This document shows positions 7,914 through 16,308 of a stretch of DNA of 64,000 nt, in pieces. The notes beneath the pieces are model-generated. The model was not told where the DNA came from. It worked only from the letters and a program-made list of their open reading frames with translations, and made no database searches. Numbering within the stretch: position 1 is the stretch's first letter; every line of letters begins with the position of its first letter. The stretch is from DAOVRD01 sp964521715 (GTDB taxonomy: Bacteria > Planctomycetota > Brocadiia > SM23-32), in assembly GCA_964521715.1 (NCBI GenBank), contig CAZFSS010000009.1, positions 62,001 through 126,000 on the forward strand, written 5' to 3'. Made by a program: the position numbers and the translations under genes.

Positions 7914-9401
7914 TCAGGCGCCGTCCAGGATGGCGGAGCAGATGGCGTCCAGCTTCTGGCGCATGGAGTAGGTGCCGGGCGGGTTGCGCGAGTCATTGAT
8001 GAGGATGGAAAAGGCGATGGGGACGCCGCTGCGGGTGGTTGCGTAGCCGCTGAGGGCTCCGACTCCGTTCAGGTACCCCGTCTTGGCGCGGACGTTGCCC
8101 CGGCAGGGCGCTTCGGTCAGGCGCCCGGCCAGCGTGCCGTCCTCGCCCGCCACGGGCAGCAGTTGCGCGAACGCGGGACCGTAGGGGGAACGGGTCATCT
8201 CGACCAGCACGGCCGTGAGGAGGGCGGGCGTAAGCTCGTTCTGGCGGGACAGGCCGCTGCCGTCGTCCAGGCGGAACTCATCGTCGCTGAATCCGATCCG
8301 CTTCAGCATCTCGGCCGCACGGGCGGTGCCGGCCTTCCAGGAACCGACGCCCGCCGCCTTGGCGCCGATCGTCTTCATGACCTGCTCGGCGTAATGGTTG
8401 TGGCTGCGCTTGACCATCGTCTGGAGCACCGCCGGCAGCGCCGTGCTCCTCAGGCAGAGCCGTTCGGCGCCCTCGTACAGCGCCGGGTCGCGTGCCGGTA
8501 GGACGCGCGCCCGCCCGCCGATCCGCACCCCCTCGGCCTCGAATGCCTGCTTGAGCGTCGTCGCGGCATACAGGGGAGGATCGGGCACCGTCACCTCGGA
8601 CGAGTAGCCGGCGGAGCCCAGCCTGACGTGTCCCCCCGTCTTGATCGTGTTCTCGCCCGGCGCTCGATCGAACCAGACCGCGTGTCGCTTCGTGGACGTT
8701 TCGCACAGGTTCAACAGCTTCACGGGGGCCGACGCCGGAGCGAAGGCCGCCGAAGCAGGGGCCCCGGCCCCCGCGCCGGGCCGGACGGTGACCACCACGC
8801 AGTTGTCGTTCACGGACAGGGCGGACGTCGGCGCGTAGTACCAGTTCCACGCCGGATACTTCGTCCAGTTGGGATGGCGATACACGCGGTCGAAGAAGGT
8901 GTCGTCTGCGACGACGTCTCCCGTGATGCCGCTCAGGCCCTTGGCGCGGAGGTTGCGTGCCCAGCGCCTGAAGACGTCGAGTGCGTCCTCGTCGTCGTAG
9001 CGTCCGCCCAACGTCGGGTCGCCGCCCCCGCGTAGGATCAGATCGCCATCCAGCACGCCTCCTCGCAGCCTGCCCCGGCCGTAGAGCGCCGTTTCGAACC
9101 GGTAGTCCGCGCCGAGCGTGTCGAGCGCCGCCGCGGCGGTGACGATCTTCTCGTTGGAGGCCGCAATGAACCTGCGCATGGCGCCCCGCGTGTAGATGAC
9201 GCGGCCGCTTGCGACGGCAACGACGTGGATTCCTACGTCCGCCCGGCTCAGGTGCACGTCCGACAGCAGGGCGCCGAGCGTCCCGTCGAGGGCCGTCTCG
9301 CCCGCAGCCGCCACGGAGGCGGCAAGCGCCAGCAGCAGGCCGCAGGCGACACGGAGCATCCGGCGTGAAGGTAGCCCCTGTGAATGGATGCATCGTGGCA
9401 T
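7914..9401 (-). CDS. dacB: D-alanyl-D-alanine carboxypeptidase/endopeptidase, PBP4 type
   Basis: Class C penicillin-binding protein that trims or cleaves peptidoglycan cross-links in the periplasm. The active-site triad is visible: SxxK in AASNEKIVTAA, SxN in KRSHNHYAEQ, and KTG in RAKTGYLNGVGALSG. The start is uncertain: the open frame extends upstream to 9482, ATG at 9401 gives 495 residues with a signal peptide, and ATG at 9359 (MLRVACGLLLALAASVAAAG) would give the shortest signal peptide. Length fits PBP4/DacB proteins with the inserted domain between SxxK and SxN. It is divergent from rnr. Confidence 0.93.
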   Translation of the reverse strand: MPRCIHSQGLPSRRMLRVACGLLLALAASVAAAGETALDGTLGALLSDVHLSRADVGIHVVAVASGRVIYTRGAMRRFIAASNEKIVTAAAALDTLGADYRFETALYGRGRLRGGVLDGDLILRGGGDPTLGGRYDDEDALDVFRRWARNLRAKGLSGITGDVVADDTFFDRVYRHPNWTKYPAWNWYYAPTSALSVNDNCVVVTVRPGAGAGAPASAAFAPASAPVKLLNLCETSTKRHAVWFDRAPGENTIKTGGHVRLGSAGYSSEVTVPDPPLYAATTLKQAFEAEGVRIGGRARVLPARDPALYEGAERLCLRSTALPAVLQTMVKRSHNHYAEQVMKTIGAKAAGVGSWKAGTARAAEMLKRIGFSDDEFRLDDGSGLSRQNELTPALLTAVLVEMTRSPYGPAFAQLLPVAGEDGTLAGRLTEAPCRGNVRAKTGYLNGVGALSGYATTRSGVPIAFSILINDSRNPPGTYSMRQKLDAICSAILDGA

Positions 9402-9628
9402 AGCGCCGCCCCGTTCCGGTGCACGGTCTCTGTGCGGCACGTCTCGTTCCGCATTGTGAAGGAAGCGGCGAGCCTTTTTCAAACCGCAGAGCTAAGTCAT
9501 TGGGTCTCGGGCGTTTAGGGGCTGCGGCTTTTCTGCACGGGCGCTGTCGGGTGCGGCGTCCTTCCAGTAGAATAGGCGCGAGGGCCCGGTCCATTGCTTT
9601 GACACCGTCACGAGGAGCGGAGACGGTC

Positions 9629-11788
9629 ATGACCACCGAGAAGGAAGTGCTGAAGCTCGTGCGGTCGAAGTCCTACCGCCAGATGAAGACCGAGGAGCTT
9701 GCCCAGCGCCTTTCAGTCGACGAGTCCGAGATGCCCCTGTTTCTGGCGTTGCTGGAGGATCTGGAGCGGCGCGGCCTGCTGGTCTGCGTCAAGCGGCGCC
9801 AGTGGGTGAACCCTGACCGCGTGGGGCTGGTGACGGGCCGGCTCCAGTGCAACCGCCGGGGCTTCGGCTTCCTCATTCCGATCGCGGGGGAGGATCAGGA
9901 CGTCTACGTGGCGGAGGAGGACATGGGCGAGGCCATGCACGACGACCTGGTCGTGGTCGAGGTGCATCGGAAAAAGCCGCGGCAGGGAGGCGGGCGATCG
10001 CGCAAGGGACTGGGGCCGTCGGGTCGCGTCATTAAGGTCATCGAACATCGCAGCGCCCGCGTGATCGGCACGTTCACGCCGGGGGGCGAGTTCGCTCGGG
10101 TCGTTCCGGCCAACCCCCGGCTGTTCAAGGACATCTACGTGGCGCGCGGCGACTGGCTGGACGCGGAGGCCGGCGATCAGGTGCTCGTGGAGTTGACGGC
10201 CTGGCCGAGCCTGCACCGCAATCCCGAGGGCGCGGTAAGGGAAGTGCTGGGCAAGGCCGGATCGCCGGGTGTGGACGTGCAGACCGTCATCCTCGAATTC
10301 GGCCTGCCGCGCACGTTCCCGCCCGAGGTCCTCCAGGCGGCCGCACATCTACAGGCGGCGTCCGATGCCGGGGCGGGCCGGCGCCGCGACCTCCGTGACG
10401 TGACTACCGTTACCATCGATCCGGAGGACGCAAAGGACTTCGATGACGCGCTGTCCTTCCAGCGCGATCCGTCGACCGGCAGGCGCGTGGTCTTGGTTCA
10501 CATCTCCGACCTGTCCTGCTTCGTTCCTCCTGGCAGCGTCCTGGACGTCGAGGCGCGCCAGCGCGGCAACAGCGTCTACCTGGCGAACGAAGTGGTCCCC
10601 ATGCTGCCGCCGGAGCAGAGCAAGAAGGACCTGAGCCTGATCGAGGGCGAAGACCGCCTGGCCAAGACGGTGACGATGCAGTTCGACGACTCGGCCGAGA
10701 TGGTGGACTACGCCATCGGCTACTCGGTCATCAACGTCGACCGGCGCATGAGTTACACCGAGGTGCAGGAGGTCCTGGAGGCGGCCGAGGCGGAGGAACC
10801 GGCTGCGGCGTCACCGGCCGAGAGGATTCCGGAAGAGATCCTGCGGCTCCTGCTGGACCTGGACGGGCTGGCAGGGCAGCTTCGCCTCCGCCGGCGCGAG
10901 GTCGGTTCGGTGGATCTGGACGTGCCGGAGTACGAGGTCCAGATGGGTGAGGACGGGCGGGTCGTCGGCGTCTCGCAGATCGTCCGCGATCGGTCTCACG
11001 GGCTGGTCGAGGAGTTCATGCTCAGCGCGAACCGTGCGGTCGCGGACTTCATGCACAAGAGGAAGCTGCCCGCCCTCTACCGCGTCCACGAGCCGCCGGT
11101 CGACGAGGACCTGTCGGAGTTTGCCGACTTCATCCTCACCGTTGTGGGCCGCCAGGTGAATGCACGCGACCGAAGGGAACTCCAGGATCTGCTGGCGGAA
11201 GTGGCCGGCACGCACCTGGCGGAGGCCGTGAACATGCAGTTGCTCAGGGCCATGCAGCGCGCCGTTTACAGCCCGAAGCTCCAGCCGCACTTCGCGCTGC
11301 ACTTCGACCGCTACTGCCACTTCACCTCGCCCGTGCGCCGTTACCCCGACCTGGTGGTGCACCAGATCCTGGACCAGCACCTCAAGCAGCGGCGGGGCGC
11401 GGCCTCATTGCGGGCCGAGTGGAGCGAAGCTCTCCCGGGCATCGCCGGCCACTGCAACGAGATGCAGCAGCGGGCCGACGAGGCCGAGCGGGAGATCGTC
11501 AAGATCAAGCTGCTCAGGTACCTGGAGGATCACCGCGAGCAGGTGTTCGAGGGCGTGGTGACCGGCGTGCAGGAGTACGGCCTTTTCGTGCGCCTGGAGG
11601 ACTACTCGGTCGAGGGCCTGGTGAAGGTGCAGGACATCCGGGACGACTTCTACCGGCTGAGCGAGCGGAAGAAGGCGCTGGTCGGCACGCGCGGCGGCCG
11701 CGAGTTCCACCTGGGCCAGACGGTCAAGGTGGTGATCGACGAGATCGACATGGCCCGGCGCGAACTCGACCTACTGCTCGAGGCATGA
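9629..11788 (+). CDS. rnr: Ribonuclease R
   Basis: 719-residue processive 3'-5' exoribonuclease of the RNase II/RNB family. Order of domains: winged-helix N-terminus (EELAQRLSVDESE), cold-shock domain with RRGFGFLIP, catalytic RNB domain with TIDPEDAKDFDDALSF (metal-binding aspartates), PVRRYPDLVVHQIL, then a C-terminal S1 domain FEGVVTGVQEYGLFVRLEDY. The open frame extends upstream to 9419 but the ATG at 9629 has a GGAG 6 bases ahead and begins the conserved sequence. The C-terminus stops after S1 with no lysine-rich tail. A palindromic repeat follows the stop by 33 bases. Confidence 0.96.
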   Translation: MTTEKEVLKLVRSKSYRQMKTEELAQRLSVDESEMPLFLALLEDLERRGLLVCVKRRQWVNPDRVGLVTGRLQCNRRGFGFLIPIAGEDQDVYVAEEDMGEAMHDDLVVVEVHRKKPRQGGGRSRKGLGPSGRVIKVIEHRSARVIGTFTPGGEFARVVPANPRLFKDIYVARGDWLDAEAGDQVLVELTAWPSLHRNPEGAVREVLGKAGSPGVDVQTVILEFGLPRTFPPEVLQAAAHLQAASDAGAGRRRDLRDVTTVTIDPEDAKDFDDALSFQRDPSTGRRVVLVHISDLSCFVPPGSVLDVEARQRGNSVYLANEVVPMLPPEQSKKDLSLIEGEDRLAKTVTMQFDDSAEMVDYAIGYSVINVDRRMSYTEVQEVLEAAEAEEPAAASPAERIPEEILRLLLDLDGLAGQLRLRRREVGSVDLDVPEYEVQMGEDGRVVGVSQIVRDRSHGLVEEFMLSANRAVADFMHKRKLPALYRVHEPPVDEDLSEFADFILTVVGRQVNARDRRELQDLLAEVAGTHLAEAVNMQLLRAMQRAVYSPKLQPHFALHFDRYCHFTSPVRRYPDLVVHQILDQHLKQRRGAASLRAEWSEALPGIAGHCNEMQQRADEAEREIVKIKLLRYLEDHREQVFEGVVTGVQEYGLFVRLEDYSVEGLVKVQDIRDDFYRLSERKKALVGTRGGREFHLGQTVKVVIDEIDMARRELDLLLEA

Positions 11789-11821
11789 GCCCACTCCCTC
11801 GCGCGCCGGTGGCCGGCATTT

Positions 11822-11849
11822 GTAGGGGCACGGCGCGCCGTGCCCCTAC
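11822..11849. repeat. 28-bp perfect palindrome, copy 1 of a repeat family
   Basis: GTAGGGGCACGGCG followed by its exact reverse complement. It lies between convergent rnr and the small membrane protein gene. The identical 28-mer recurs at 19858-19885 and a decayed copy at 25484-25507. It could fold as a long stem on either RNA strand and act as a bidirectional terminator or stabiliser. Confidence 0.85.
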
Positions 11850-11889
11850 CTCTCCCCCCGCGCGCCCGGAGGCGGAATCGCTGCCGCCA

Positions 11890-12132
11890 TCAAGAGCTCT
11901 GACTGCGCCGGCTGCCCGCGATGCCCAGCAGGACGGCGGCGAAGATCGCGAGCTTAAGGGACGTAAGCCACGAGATCTTGGCGGCCACGAGCCCCTGCTT
12001 GACGGCCCCCGGGAACAGGTCCGGGATTGTCCAGGCCCAGAGCACCTTGACCAGCAGAAGCACGACGACGAAGGCGACGGCTGCGATTACCAGACATCCG
12101 GGGAAGAACACGACTTTCCAGAAGCTCTTCAC
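11890..12132 (-). CDS. Small two-helix membrane protein, unknown function
   Basis: 80 residues from a GTG at 12132 that has GGGAGG about 8 bases upstream; the longer open frame starting at 12171 lacks such a site. Two hydrophobic segments (about residues 7-32 and 57-73) with a short loop containing DLFPGAVKQGL, and a basic tail SRRSQSS. It follows the topoisomerase VI A gene on the same strand after 105 bases. I do not recognise a family. Confidence 0.6.
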   Translation of the reverse strand: MKSFWKVVFFPGCLVIAAVAFVVVLLLVKVLWAWTIPDLFPGAVKQGLVAAKISWLTSLKLAIFAAVLLGIAGSRRSQSS

Positions 12133-12237
12133 GGCCGGGCCTCCCTCAAAGCGTGGTTGTCGGGCATGCAAGAGGGCGCGGGACTCGTGTACCCCGTCTT
12201 CACGTCATTACGCCAGGAGCCCGCAGGCTATTCGCCC

Positions 12238-13326
12238 CTACGGCAGGAAATCGTCGGGTTTGGCCAGTTTCTCGGGCAGGTAATGTTCGATCACGTAGTT
12301 GAGGCTGTGCTTGGCGAATGCCTGCTGCTCGACCCTCTGGCCCATCTGGAGCATCTTCTGGATGGCCTTCTGCCACGGCTTGTGGCGCTTGAAGAACGGG
12401 TCGTTCTTCATCAGGTCCCTGGCGCGCTTGACGTCCACGTCGGTCAGGGGGTGGGTGGGGAGGTCGTACTTCTCGATGTCGTACGGCGTGACGCCCAGGA
12501 AGCGGGCCGTGGGCACGCAGAAGTACTCGTTGATGTGGGCGGCGTTGCCGCTGCCCACCTTCAGCGTCCGGTAGATGTTGCCGTAGCCGTACGGGTCGCC
12601 GTCCACGAAGGCGTAGACGTCCAGCTTCTTCTCCTCGCTCAGGCGGCGCACGAAACGGCGGCACGCGCGGGTCGGCACGCCGCCCATCGAGACCAGGATG
12701 CAGTTGGCCGTTCGCCAGAAGGAGTGGTTGTTGAGGCGCTGGAACATGCCGGCCGTCTCGATGGCCAGGATGAAGTCGGCCTTCGCCCTGAACTCGAGCT
12801 CCTCGACGCTGATGGGCACCGAGTAAGCCCCGCTGCCGAATCTGGTGCAGTCGATCTCCAGCTTCTTCCCCGTGATGCGGTCGCGGTCTATGACGACGAG
12901 CTGGCCGGCGACCTCGCCCCCTTTCTCCTCGGGGATGAAGCCGAGCTGCTCCCTGTTGACGGCGAACAGGGCCTCCACGTCCTCCATGACGGCGTCGGAC
13001 TCGGGCTGCTCGTCGAAGCGCGCGTCGCCCCAGTTTTTTGAGACGTAGTACGCCTCCCTCTTGGTGACCTCTTCCTCGGTGTCTATGGCCTCCTTGGAGA
13101 GGGCCATCATGCGCAAGGTCTGGGCGAAGGTCTTCACCGTGTTGTAGGTGAGGGTCCGGGTGATCTTGCCCTTCTTGAGCTTGAAGTAGCCGTCGTCCTC
13201 GTCGTAAGCCACGTTGCTGAGCGAGCGCTTCGGGAACTTCAGGGAGGGCCTCTGCTTCCTGCTGATCCGCTCTTTGATTTCCCGAGCGCAGGCGAGTATT
13301 GCGTCGCGCGTCTTGCCTTCTGCCAC
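12238..13326 (-). CDS. top6A: DNA topoisomerase VI subunit A (Spo11/TopVIA family)
   Basis: 362 residues, the usual length of the DNA-cleaving subunit of type IIB topoisomerase. The winged-helix catalytic tyrosine lies in TKREAYYVSKNW (Tyr93 or Tyr94), and the Toprim metal ligands are Glu190 (ILAIETAGMF) and the DxD pair Asp242/Asp244 (VDGDPYGYGN). All catalytic residues look intact. The ATPase subunit B normally sits beside A, but no GHKL ATPase gene is present here: the upstream neighbour is the divergent guanylyltransferase and the downstream one a small membrane protein. Topoisomerase VI is mainly archaeal and plant; bacterial copies are scattered, so acquisition by transfer is likely. 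Confidence 0.93.
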   Translation of the reverse strand: MAEGKTRDAILACAREIKERISRKQRPSLKFPKRSLSNVAYDEDDGYFKLKKGKITRTLTYNTVKTFAQTLRMMALSKEAIDTEEEVTKREAYYVSKNWGDARFDEQPESDAVMEDVEALFAVNREQLGFIPEEKGGEVAGQLVVIDRDRITGKKLEIDCTRFGSGAYSVPISVEELEFRAKADFILAIETAGMFQRLNNHSFWRTANCILVSMGGVPTRACRRFVRRLSEEKKLDVYAFVDGDPYGYGNIYRTLKVGSGNAAHINEYFCVPTARFLGVTPYDIEKYDLPTHPLTDVDVKRARDLMKNDPFFKRHKPWQKAIQKMLQMGQRVEQQAFAKHSLNYVIEHYLPEKLAKPDDFLP

Positions 13327-13373
13327 GTTCTTCCCCCGTTTGACTGAGTTACGGACGACCTTACCGAAGACGA

Positions 13374-13402
13374 AGCATAAGCTCCTCTTAGGGCAAAATC
13401 AA
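13374..13402 (-). promoter_or_regulatory. sigma70-like promoter of top6A
   Basis: Minus-strand TTGATT (13397-13402), 17 bp, TATGCT (13374-13379), about 47 bases before the start at 13326. Confidence 0.5.
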
Positions 13403-13475
13403 GCCGGCGGGCGGCGGACCTGCCTCGCGCTCGGAAAGGCGGATAGGAGCGCCGATCGGGCGCCCGGAAAATGCC

Positions 13476-13503
13476 TTGCATTGCGGCCTCGATGCGTTAT
13501 CAT
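13476..13503 (+). promoter_or_regulatory. sigma70-like promoter of the guanylyltransferase gene
   Basis: TTGCAT (13476-13481), 16 bp, TATCAT (13498-13503), about 56 bases before the ATG at 13560. Confidence 0.45.
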
Positions 13504-13559
13504 GCCCGTTGGTGCGCTTCCGAACAAGCCTTCATCCCCGCGTCTTCGAGGATGTCACG

Positions 13560-14660
13560 ATGAGGATCGTCATACGCGCCGGAGGGGTCGGGACGCGGCT
13601 CTGGCCCTGGAGCAGGGCCGACCGCCCGAAGCAGTTCCTGCCTCTGTTCCAGGGGAAGAGCTCCGTGCAGGTGGCCTGGGAGAGGTTCGTCCAATCCGGG
13701 CTCGCCGCCCCTGATGAGATCTACCTCTCGGTGGGCAAGCAGAGCCTGGACCTGGCGCTGGAGCAGCTTCCGGACGTCCCGCGCGAGCAGGTCATCGTCG
13801 AGCCCGCCCTCAGGGACACCGGAGCCGCCATCGGCCTGGAGACGGTCTGGGTCACGCGGCGCGGTGGCGAAGCCATCATCGCCAGCCTCGGCAGCGACCA
13901 CTACGTCGGGCGGCCGGACGAGTTCATCAAGGCGCTGTCGGCGGCCGAGCAGTTCATCAAGCACAGCCCGGGTTACCTGGTCGCCATCGCGTGCGAACCG
14001 ACGCGGGTCGAGACGAACTACGGCCACATCAGGAAGGGGGAAGTGTTGGCCGAGCACGGTGGCATACCGGTTTATGAGGTGGCCGAGTTCACCGAGAAGC
14101 CGGACGGGCGGACGGCGCAGAAGTACACGGAGAGCGGCGACTACCTGTGGAACGCCAACTTCTTCGTTTGGGCTTCCGAAACGTTGATGGCGCAGTTCGA
14201 GGAGTTCGAGCCGGAGATGCACGACTCCTTCGTGGCGCTTCGCGAGGCGGCCGGGGGCGCGGACCTGCGCGAGGCGATCCGCCAGGCCTACCCGGGCATC
14301 AAGAAGATCGCCATCGACTATGCCGTGCTGGAGCCGGCGGCGCGCGCCGGCCGGATGGCCGTCATCCCCGCTGCCATGGAATGGAGCGACATCGGAAGCT
14401 GGGCGACCCTCACGGACGCCTTCCCGGCGGACGGGCAGGGCAACCTGTTCCTCGCCCCTGTCCTGTCGGAGGAAACGGTCAACACGACGGTCTTCGCCCG
14501 GAATCCCGACCGCAAGGTGATCGCCACGATCGGCCTGGACGGCGTGGTCATCGTCGACACGAAGGACGCGCTCCTCGTCTGCCCGAAGGACCAATCGGGC
14601 AAGGTCAAGAAGCTCGTCGAGCGCATGCGCAGGGGCGAGCAGTGGAAGGACCTGGTGTAG
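13560..14660 (+). CDS. manC: Mannose-1-phosphate guanylyltransferase (GDP-mannose pyrophosphorylase)
   Basis: Makes GDP-mannose from mannose-1-phosphate and GTP for glycan synthesis. 366 residues from the ATG at 13560; the open frame extends upstream but lacks conserved sequence. Nucleotidyltransferase signature RAGGVGTRLWPWSRADRPKQF (residues 6-26), then VEPALRDTGAAI, ASLGSDHYV, EKPD, and WNANFFVW. The first Gly of the common GAGGxGTR loop is Arg here. The C-terminus is the single-domain type, without the phosphomannose isomerase fusion. ManC is a reasonable name, but other hexose-1-phosphate guanylyltransferases look alike. Confidence 0.9.
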   Translation: MRIVIRAGGVGTRLWPWSRADRPKQFLPLFQGKSSVQVAWERFVQSGLAAPDEIYLSVGKQSLDLALEQLPDVPREQVIVEPALRDTGAAIGLETVWVTRRGGEAIIASLGSDHYVGRPDEFIKALSAAEQFIKHSPGYLVAIACEPTRVETNYGHIRKGEVLAEHGGIPVYEVAEFTEKPDGRTAQKYTESGDYLWNANFFVWASETLMAQFEEFEPEMHDSFVALREAAGGADLREAIRQAYPGIKKIAIDYAVLEPAARAGRMAVIPAAMEWSDIGSWATLTDAFPADGQGNLFLAPVLSEETVNTTVFARNPDRKVIATIGLDGVVIVDTKDALLVCPKDQSGKVKKLVERMRRGEQWKDLV

Positions 14661-14770
14661 CGCTGGAGGGGAACGAGTGGTCTTGATGCGTCGCTCGAAA
14701 GGCTTGCTCTTGGCCGTCTTTGTGCGCGCGTTCTGCAGGCGCGGTTGGGCCAGACCGCGGCTCTAGGCAT

Positions 14771-15838
14771 ATGGTCATGGGTGATGCGGGACACCTTGTC
14801 TTCTGCAGTATAGCACTTAGCGCTCTAGCCATCTTCCACAGCATCTGGAAGGGCCTGCGGCGGCGCAAGGCGTTACTGGAAATCGAGGTCTCCCCGCACC
14901 GCCGCGCGTCGTGGCCTTCCTGGGGGGTAGTCGCCCAGGTATGGAATCAAGGGGAAGCGGCAGCCCCCTTGGGGCGAGTTGCCCTGCGGTGGCAGCCTCG
15001 GAGAGGGGCCCAGGACGAGGTCTTCCTCGAGTCCGATGTGGCCGCGGGCGCGTTCCTCCCGCCTACGTCAGGGAGGGGCTATTTCCTTTCGCCGCTGCCA
15101 GATAAGCTGACTGAGGCAGTCGGCCAGCGCGATACTGAGTTCCTGCTAACGGTGTATTCGCGTGGGCGAACAGCTTGCACGCTACGAGGGTCTCCCTTAC
15201 GTGAAGCACTCGAGCAGGCGGCAGCGAATGCGGCGGTCGATGTCACCTCTCGCTCGATCGTTGCCGCCATGGGCCAGAAGGTTAGTCTCACGCAGCCTTA
15301 CCGGCAGGCATACCGCGGGGCACCGACCGATAGAATGTCGATTCAGTACGCAGTGAAGGCCATCGTGGATCAGGTTGGAGTGTCCTACGACTGGGAGCGC
15401 TCCTATGCCAATACGAACCCAATCTGCCGCCAGTGGGTTCGGCCGCGCATTGTAGAACGCCCGTGCGGAGACGCTCTGCGCCAGCTTCTGGAGCCGTTTG
15501 GGCTCACGTACGGGACCTATCAGGGGCAAGTTGTCCTAGAGCTCGAACCCGGCACAAGGCTGTCGGAGCACATCCCGGGGGAATACGGGTGGTACGAAGA
15601 GGGGGAGCTTAGGAGCGCGGTGGTTCTGTACGCGGACCACAGCATGAGGTTCGGCCGCAAGAAGATCCCGCAGTACCGCTGGGAATGGACAGAGGAGGGC
15701 CTTATTATCTACTTCTATAGCGATCGGTGGCTCTTCAACGCTCCAGAGCCGGGTGTCTACGAGGGTTCGTACAAGGGACCTGACACGATGAAAGCCCGTC
15801 GGAAGATAACCTTGGTGTTCCACAAGCCGTTGGACTGA
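14771..15838 (+). CDS. Membrane-anchored hypothetical protein with an STN-like domain
   Basis: 355 residues, no family I recognise over the whole length. One N-terminal membrane anchor (about residues 7-24), then a beta-rich segment (about 35-130), a segment about 190-260 (IQYAVKAIVDQVGV followed by CGDALRQLLEPFGLTYGTYQ and GQVVLE) that closely resembles the secretin/TonB short N-terminal (STN) domain, and a C-terminal region with Tyr/Trp-rich repeats (GEYGWYEEGE, RWEWTEEGLIIYFYSD, GVYEGSYKGP). Codon use differs from its neighbours: more AT-ending codons (TTA, TAT, AAG/CTA mixes) and lower GC, which suggests acquisition. No ribosome site is obvious at the ATG 14771; 14777 is an alternative. 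Confidence 0.65.
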   Translation: MVMGDAGHLVFCSIALSALAIFHSIWKGLRRRKALLEIEVSPHRRASWPSWGVVAQVWNQGEAAAPLGRVALRWQPRRGAQDEVFLESDVAAGAFLPPTSGRGYFLSPLPDKLTEAVGQRDTEFLLTVYSRGRTACTLRGSPLREALEQAAANAAVDVTSRSIVAAMGQKVSLTQPYRQAYRGAPTDRMSIQYAVKAIVDQVGVSYDWERSYANTNPICRQWVRPRIVERPCGDALRQLLEPFGLTYGTYQGQVVLELEPGTRLSEHIPGEYGWYEEGELRSAVVLYADHSMRFGRKKIPQYRWEWTEEGLIIYFYSDRWLFNAPEPGVYEGSYKGPDTMKARRKITLVFHKPLD

Positions 15839-15937
15839 CCGTGTCAATGCCTCTCCTCACTGGGTGCAAGCGTGCGCGGCCCGTCCAGCGTGCGAGGGAG
15901 AGCGGACGCGCGCTGCGGCGAGGCCCGGTCTATCTTG

Positions 15938-15967
15938 TTGACGGAGGTCGTCCGCGGCCGCTAGAAT
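15938..15967 (+). promoter_or_regulatory. sigma70-like promoter ahead of yggU-ileS
   Basis: TTGACG (15938-15943), 18 bp, TAGAAT (15962-15967), 45 bases before the GTG start at 16013. Confidence 0.6.
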
Positions 15968-16012
15968 GGACCGCCCGGTGGGGTCTGCGGGCAGTAGCGA
16001 GGGAGAGCGCAG

Positions 16013-16297
16013 GTGGTTCACGTGCGGGACACGGCGGACGGCTTCGTGGTGCCGGTTCTGGTCGAGCCCGGTGCCGGCAGGGACCGCCTGTACGGCGAAT
16101 ATGCCGGCCGCCTGAAGCTGTCCGTCACGGCGCCGCCCGAGAGGGGCAAGGCCAACAGGGCCGTCTGCAAGCTCCTGGCTTCCGAACTCGGCCTGAGCAA
16201 GTCGCAGGTCCACATCCTTTCCGGCCACGCGGCCAGGCAGAAGGAGGTGCTCATCGAGCGCGTCTCCCGTGACGCGCTCGAGGCGATCATAGCCTGA
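16013..16297 (+). CDS. DUF167/YggU family protein
   Basis: 94 residues starting with GTG, with AGGGAG about 9 bases upstream. The family core is visible: PVLVEPGAGRDRLYGEY, LKLSVTAPPERGKANRAVCK and KSQVHILSGHAARQKEVLI. YggU/DUF167 proteins are widespread and small, with unknown function. It ends 11 bases before the ileS start and probably shares its promoter. Confidence 0.88.
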   Translation: MVHVRDTADGFVVPVLVEPGAGRDRLYGEYAGRLKLSVTAPPERGKANRAVCKLLASELGLSKSQVHILSGHAARQKEVLIERVSRDALEAIIA

Positions 16298-16308
16298 GCC
16301 GCCTTTCG

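Noticed and set aside
9568..9573. TAGAAT box ahead of rnr as a promoter
   Set aside because: No acceptable -35 box at 16-18 bp; I could not support a complete promoter.
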